Source of the DNA: an uncultured Bacteroidales bacterium
GTDB taxonomy: Bacteria; Bacteroidota; Bacteroidia; Bacteroidales; Barnesiellaceae
Assembly (NCBI GenBank): GCA_949298955.1
Contig: CASFYQ010000002.1
Coordinates: 186,001-250,000, forward strand
DNA: 64,000 nt
Direction of reading: 5' to 3'
Part shown: positions 62,885 to 64,000 of the stretch, piece after piece
Numbering within the stretch: the first letter of the stretch is position 1
How the letters are laid out: every line of letters starts with the position of its first letter
Made by a program: the position numbers and the translations under genes
Notes under the pieces: model-generated
Seen by the model: the letters and a program-made list of their open reading frames with translations, nothing else
What the model was told of the DNA's origin: nothing
Databases searched by the model: none

Positions 62885-64000
62885 TTATTTCAACAGGTCG
62901 CGACCCGTCATCTCGGCCGGCTGGGGCAAACCCAAAATGTGACAAATAGAAGGAGCCACATCGGCCAGGATACCATCTTCGACACGAGCCTCTTTGTTCT
63001 CGGTCACATAGACAAAGGGTACCGGGTTGAGCGAGTGCGCCGTATTGGGCGTACCGTCGGGGTTCTCGGCATTGTCGGCATTACCGTGGTCGGCAATGAT
63101 AATCACCTCGTAGCCGTTGGCTTTGGCTGCCTCGACCGTATCGCGCACACAAGCGTCGATGGCCACGACCGCTTTTTCGATAGCCGAGTAAACGCCGGTG
63201 TGTCCCACCATGTCGCCGTTGGCATAGTTCACGACGATAAAGTCGTATTTGTTCTCATTGATGGCGGCAACCAGTTTGTCTTTCACCTCATAGGCACTCA
63301 TCTCGGGTTTCAGGTCATAGGTAGCCACCTTGGGCGACGGAACCAAAATGCGATCCTCACCTTCGAACGGAGCTTCGCGGCCGCCGTTGAAGAAGAAAGT
63401 CACGTGGGCATATTTCTCGGTCTCGGCGATATGCAACTGGCGCATGTTCGATTTCGACAGATATTCGCCCAGCGTGTTGTGCACATTCTCCTTGTCGAAG
63501 AGAATATGTACACCTTTGAACGAAGCGTCATAGGGAGTCATGCAGTAATATTGCAGCCCGGGAATGGTGTGCATGCCGGCCTCGGGCATATCCTGCTGCG
63601 TGAGCACGATGGTGAGTTCTTTGGCTCGGTCGTTGCGATAGTTGAAGAAGATAACCACATCGCCCTCTTTGATACGCCCGTCGCAGGTCGAGTTGACGAT
63701 AGGTTTGATAAATTCGTCGGTCACATCGGCGTCATACGACTCCTGCATGGCCTGTACCATGTTGTCCGATTTGCGGCCGATACCGTTTACCAGCAAGTCA
63801 TAGGCCTCTTTCACCCGCTCCCAGCGTTTGTCTCGATCCATGGCATAATAGCGGCCGATGATGGTGGCCACCTTGCCGGCCGATGCGGCGCAGTGTGCCT
63901 CCAAAGCCTCGATAAAGCCCTTGCCGCTGCGAGGGTCGGTATCACGGCCGTCCATAAAGCAGTGGATAAAGGTATTTTCCAAGCCATATTCTTTGGCGAT
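62885..64000 (-). CDS. gpmI: 2,3-bisphosphoglycerate-independent phosphoglycerate mutase (partial, N-terminal part beyond right edge)
   Basis: The frame is open to the right edge and about 371 C-terminal residues are visible of about 505. It converts 3- to 2-phosphoglycerate in glycolysis with two manganese ions. Seen are [20 protein letters not shown], the segment [51 protein letters not shown] and the metal-binding [15 protein letters not shown]. The N-terminal catalytic Ser is outside the window. The frame could be read from a TTG at 63982, but family length shows that the gene continues. Confidence 0.96.
   Translation of the reverse strand: MAKEYGLENTFIHCFMDGRDTDPRSGKGFIEALEAHCAASAGKVATIIGRYYAMDRDKRWERVKEAYDLLVNGIGRKSDNMVQAMQESYDADVTDEFIKPIVNSTCDGRIKEGDVVIFFNYRNDRAKELTIVLTQQDMPEAGMHTIPGLQYYCMTPYDASFKGVHILFDKENVHNTLGEYLSKSNMRQLHIAETEKYAHVTFFFNGGREAPFEGEDRILVPSPKVATYDLKPEMSAYEVKDKLVAAINENKYDFIVVNYANGDMVGHTGVYSAIEKAVVAIDACVRDTVEAAKANGYEVIIIADHGNADNAENPDGTPNTAHSLNPVPFVYVTENKEARVEDGILADVAPSICHILGLPQPAEMTGRDLLK

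Overview
The window comes from a Bacteroidales genome. The evidence is the Bacteroidetes-type promoter pattern (a TTTG box and a TAnnTTTG box about 19-20 nt apart) before many genes, the near absence of strong Shine-Dalgarno sites, the atpDCBEFHAG order of the ATP synthase genes, a fused nuoCD, an ExbB-ExbD-ExbD-TonB cluster, and a Na+-NQR operon. Base composition and gene content would fit a Barnesiella-like member, but the sequence alone does not fix the genus.

Layout. 1-9858 (minus strand) is an energy block: nuoA-nuoB-nuoCD-nuoH runs, with only 36 bp between, into the complete F1Fo ATP synthase operon; atpG is cut by the left edge. Complex I subunits I-N are missing from the expected place after nuoH. 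10328-16352 (minus) is exbB-exbD-exbD-tonB, a small membrane protein, a PstS-like lipoprotein and a TPR protein. 16958-22848 (plus) is nqrABCDEF, closed by a strong terminator. 23047-28203 holds PAP2 phosphatase/DgkA, L31, a biotin-dependent carboxyltransferase, a PHP-type phosphatase and a two-gene LysO exporter. 28398-31331 has a stranded phage head-protein fragment and PBP1A. 31478-35737 is a pyrB-pyrI-led operon that ends with glyA and has an attenuator-like leader. 35760-40142 has two SGNH hydrolases and priA. 40406-43266 looks like an acquired cassette of an AraC regulator, an aldo-keto reductase and an alpha/beta hydrolase. 43435-45348 has a porin, a SufT-like protein and LpxH.

45802-48525 is an AT-rich DpnII-like (GATC) restriction-modification island in the order M1-R-M2. 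M1 is intact, the endonuclease is broken by a frameshift and a nonsense codon, and M2 is out of frame at a run of eight T. 48813-56302 carries a DUF151 nuclease, a nucleoside transporter, rsmE, kdsA, a metallo-hydrolase, a TPR protein and an M23/LysM peptidase. 56562-64000 (minus) carries recG-ispD, a DUF5106/thioredoxin-like protein, a MATE transporter, DUF3109 and gpmI (cut by the right edge).

The most unusual signal is a family of intergenic repeats of about 80-90 bp at four places (40190-40319, 48550-48789, 59343-59392, 60597-60773). Each lies directly upstream of an unrelated chromosomal gene and ends in a Bacteroidetes promoter. Next to the upstream promoter box sits an inverted repeat whose symmetry is kept while its sequence changes between copies. 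Other points of note are the nuo/atp junction, the decaying restriction system with a possibly phase-variable methyltransferase, two nested terminators after the DUF5106 gene, and the pyrBI leader.
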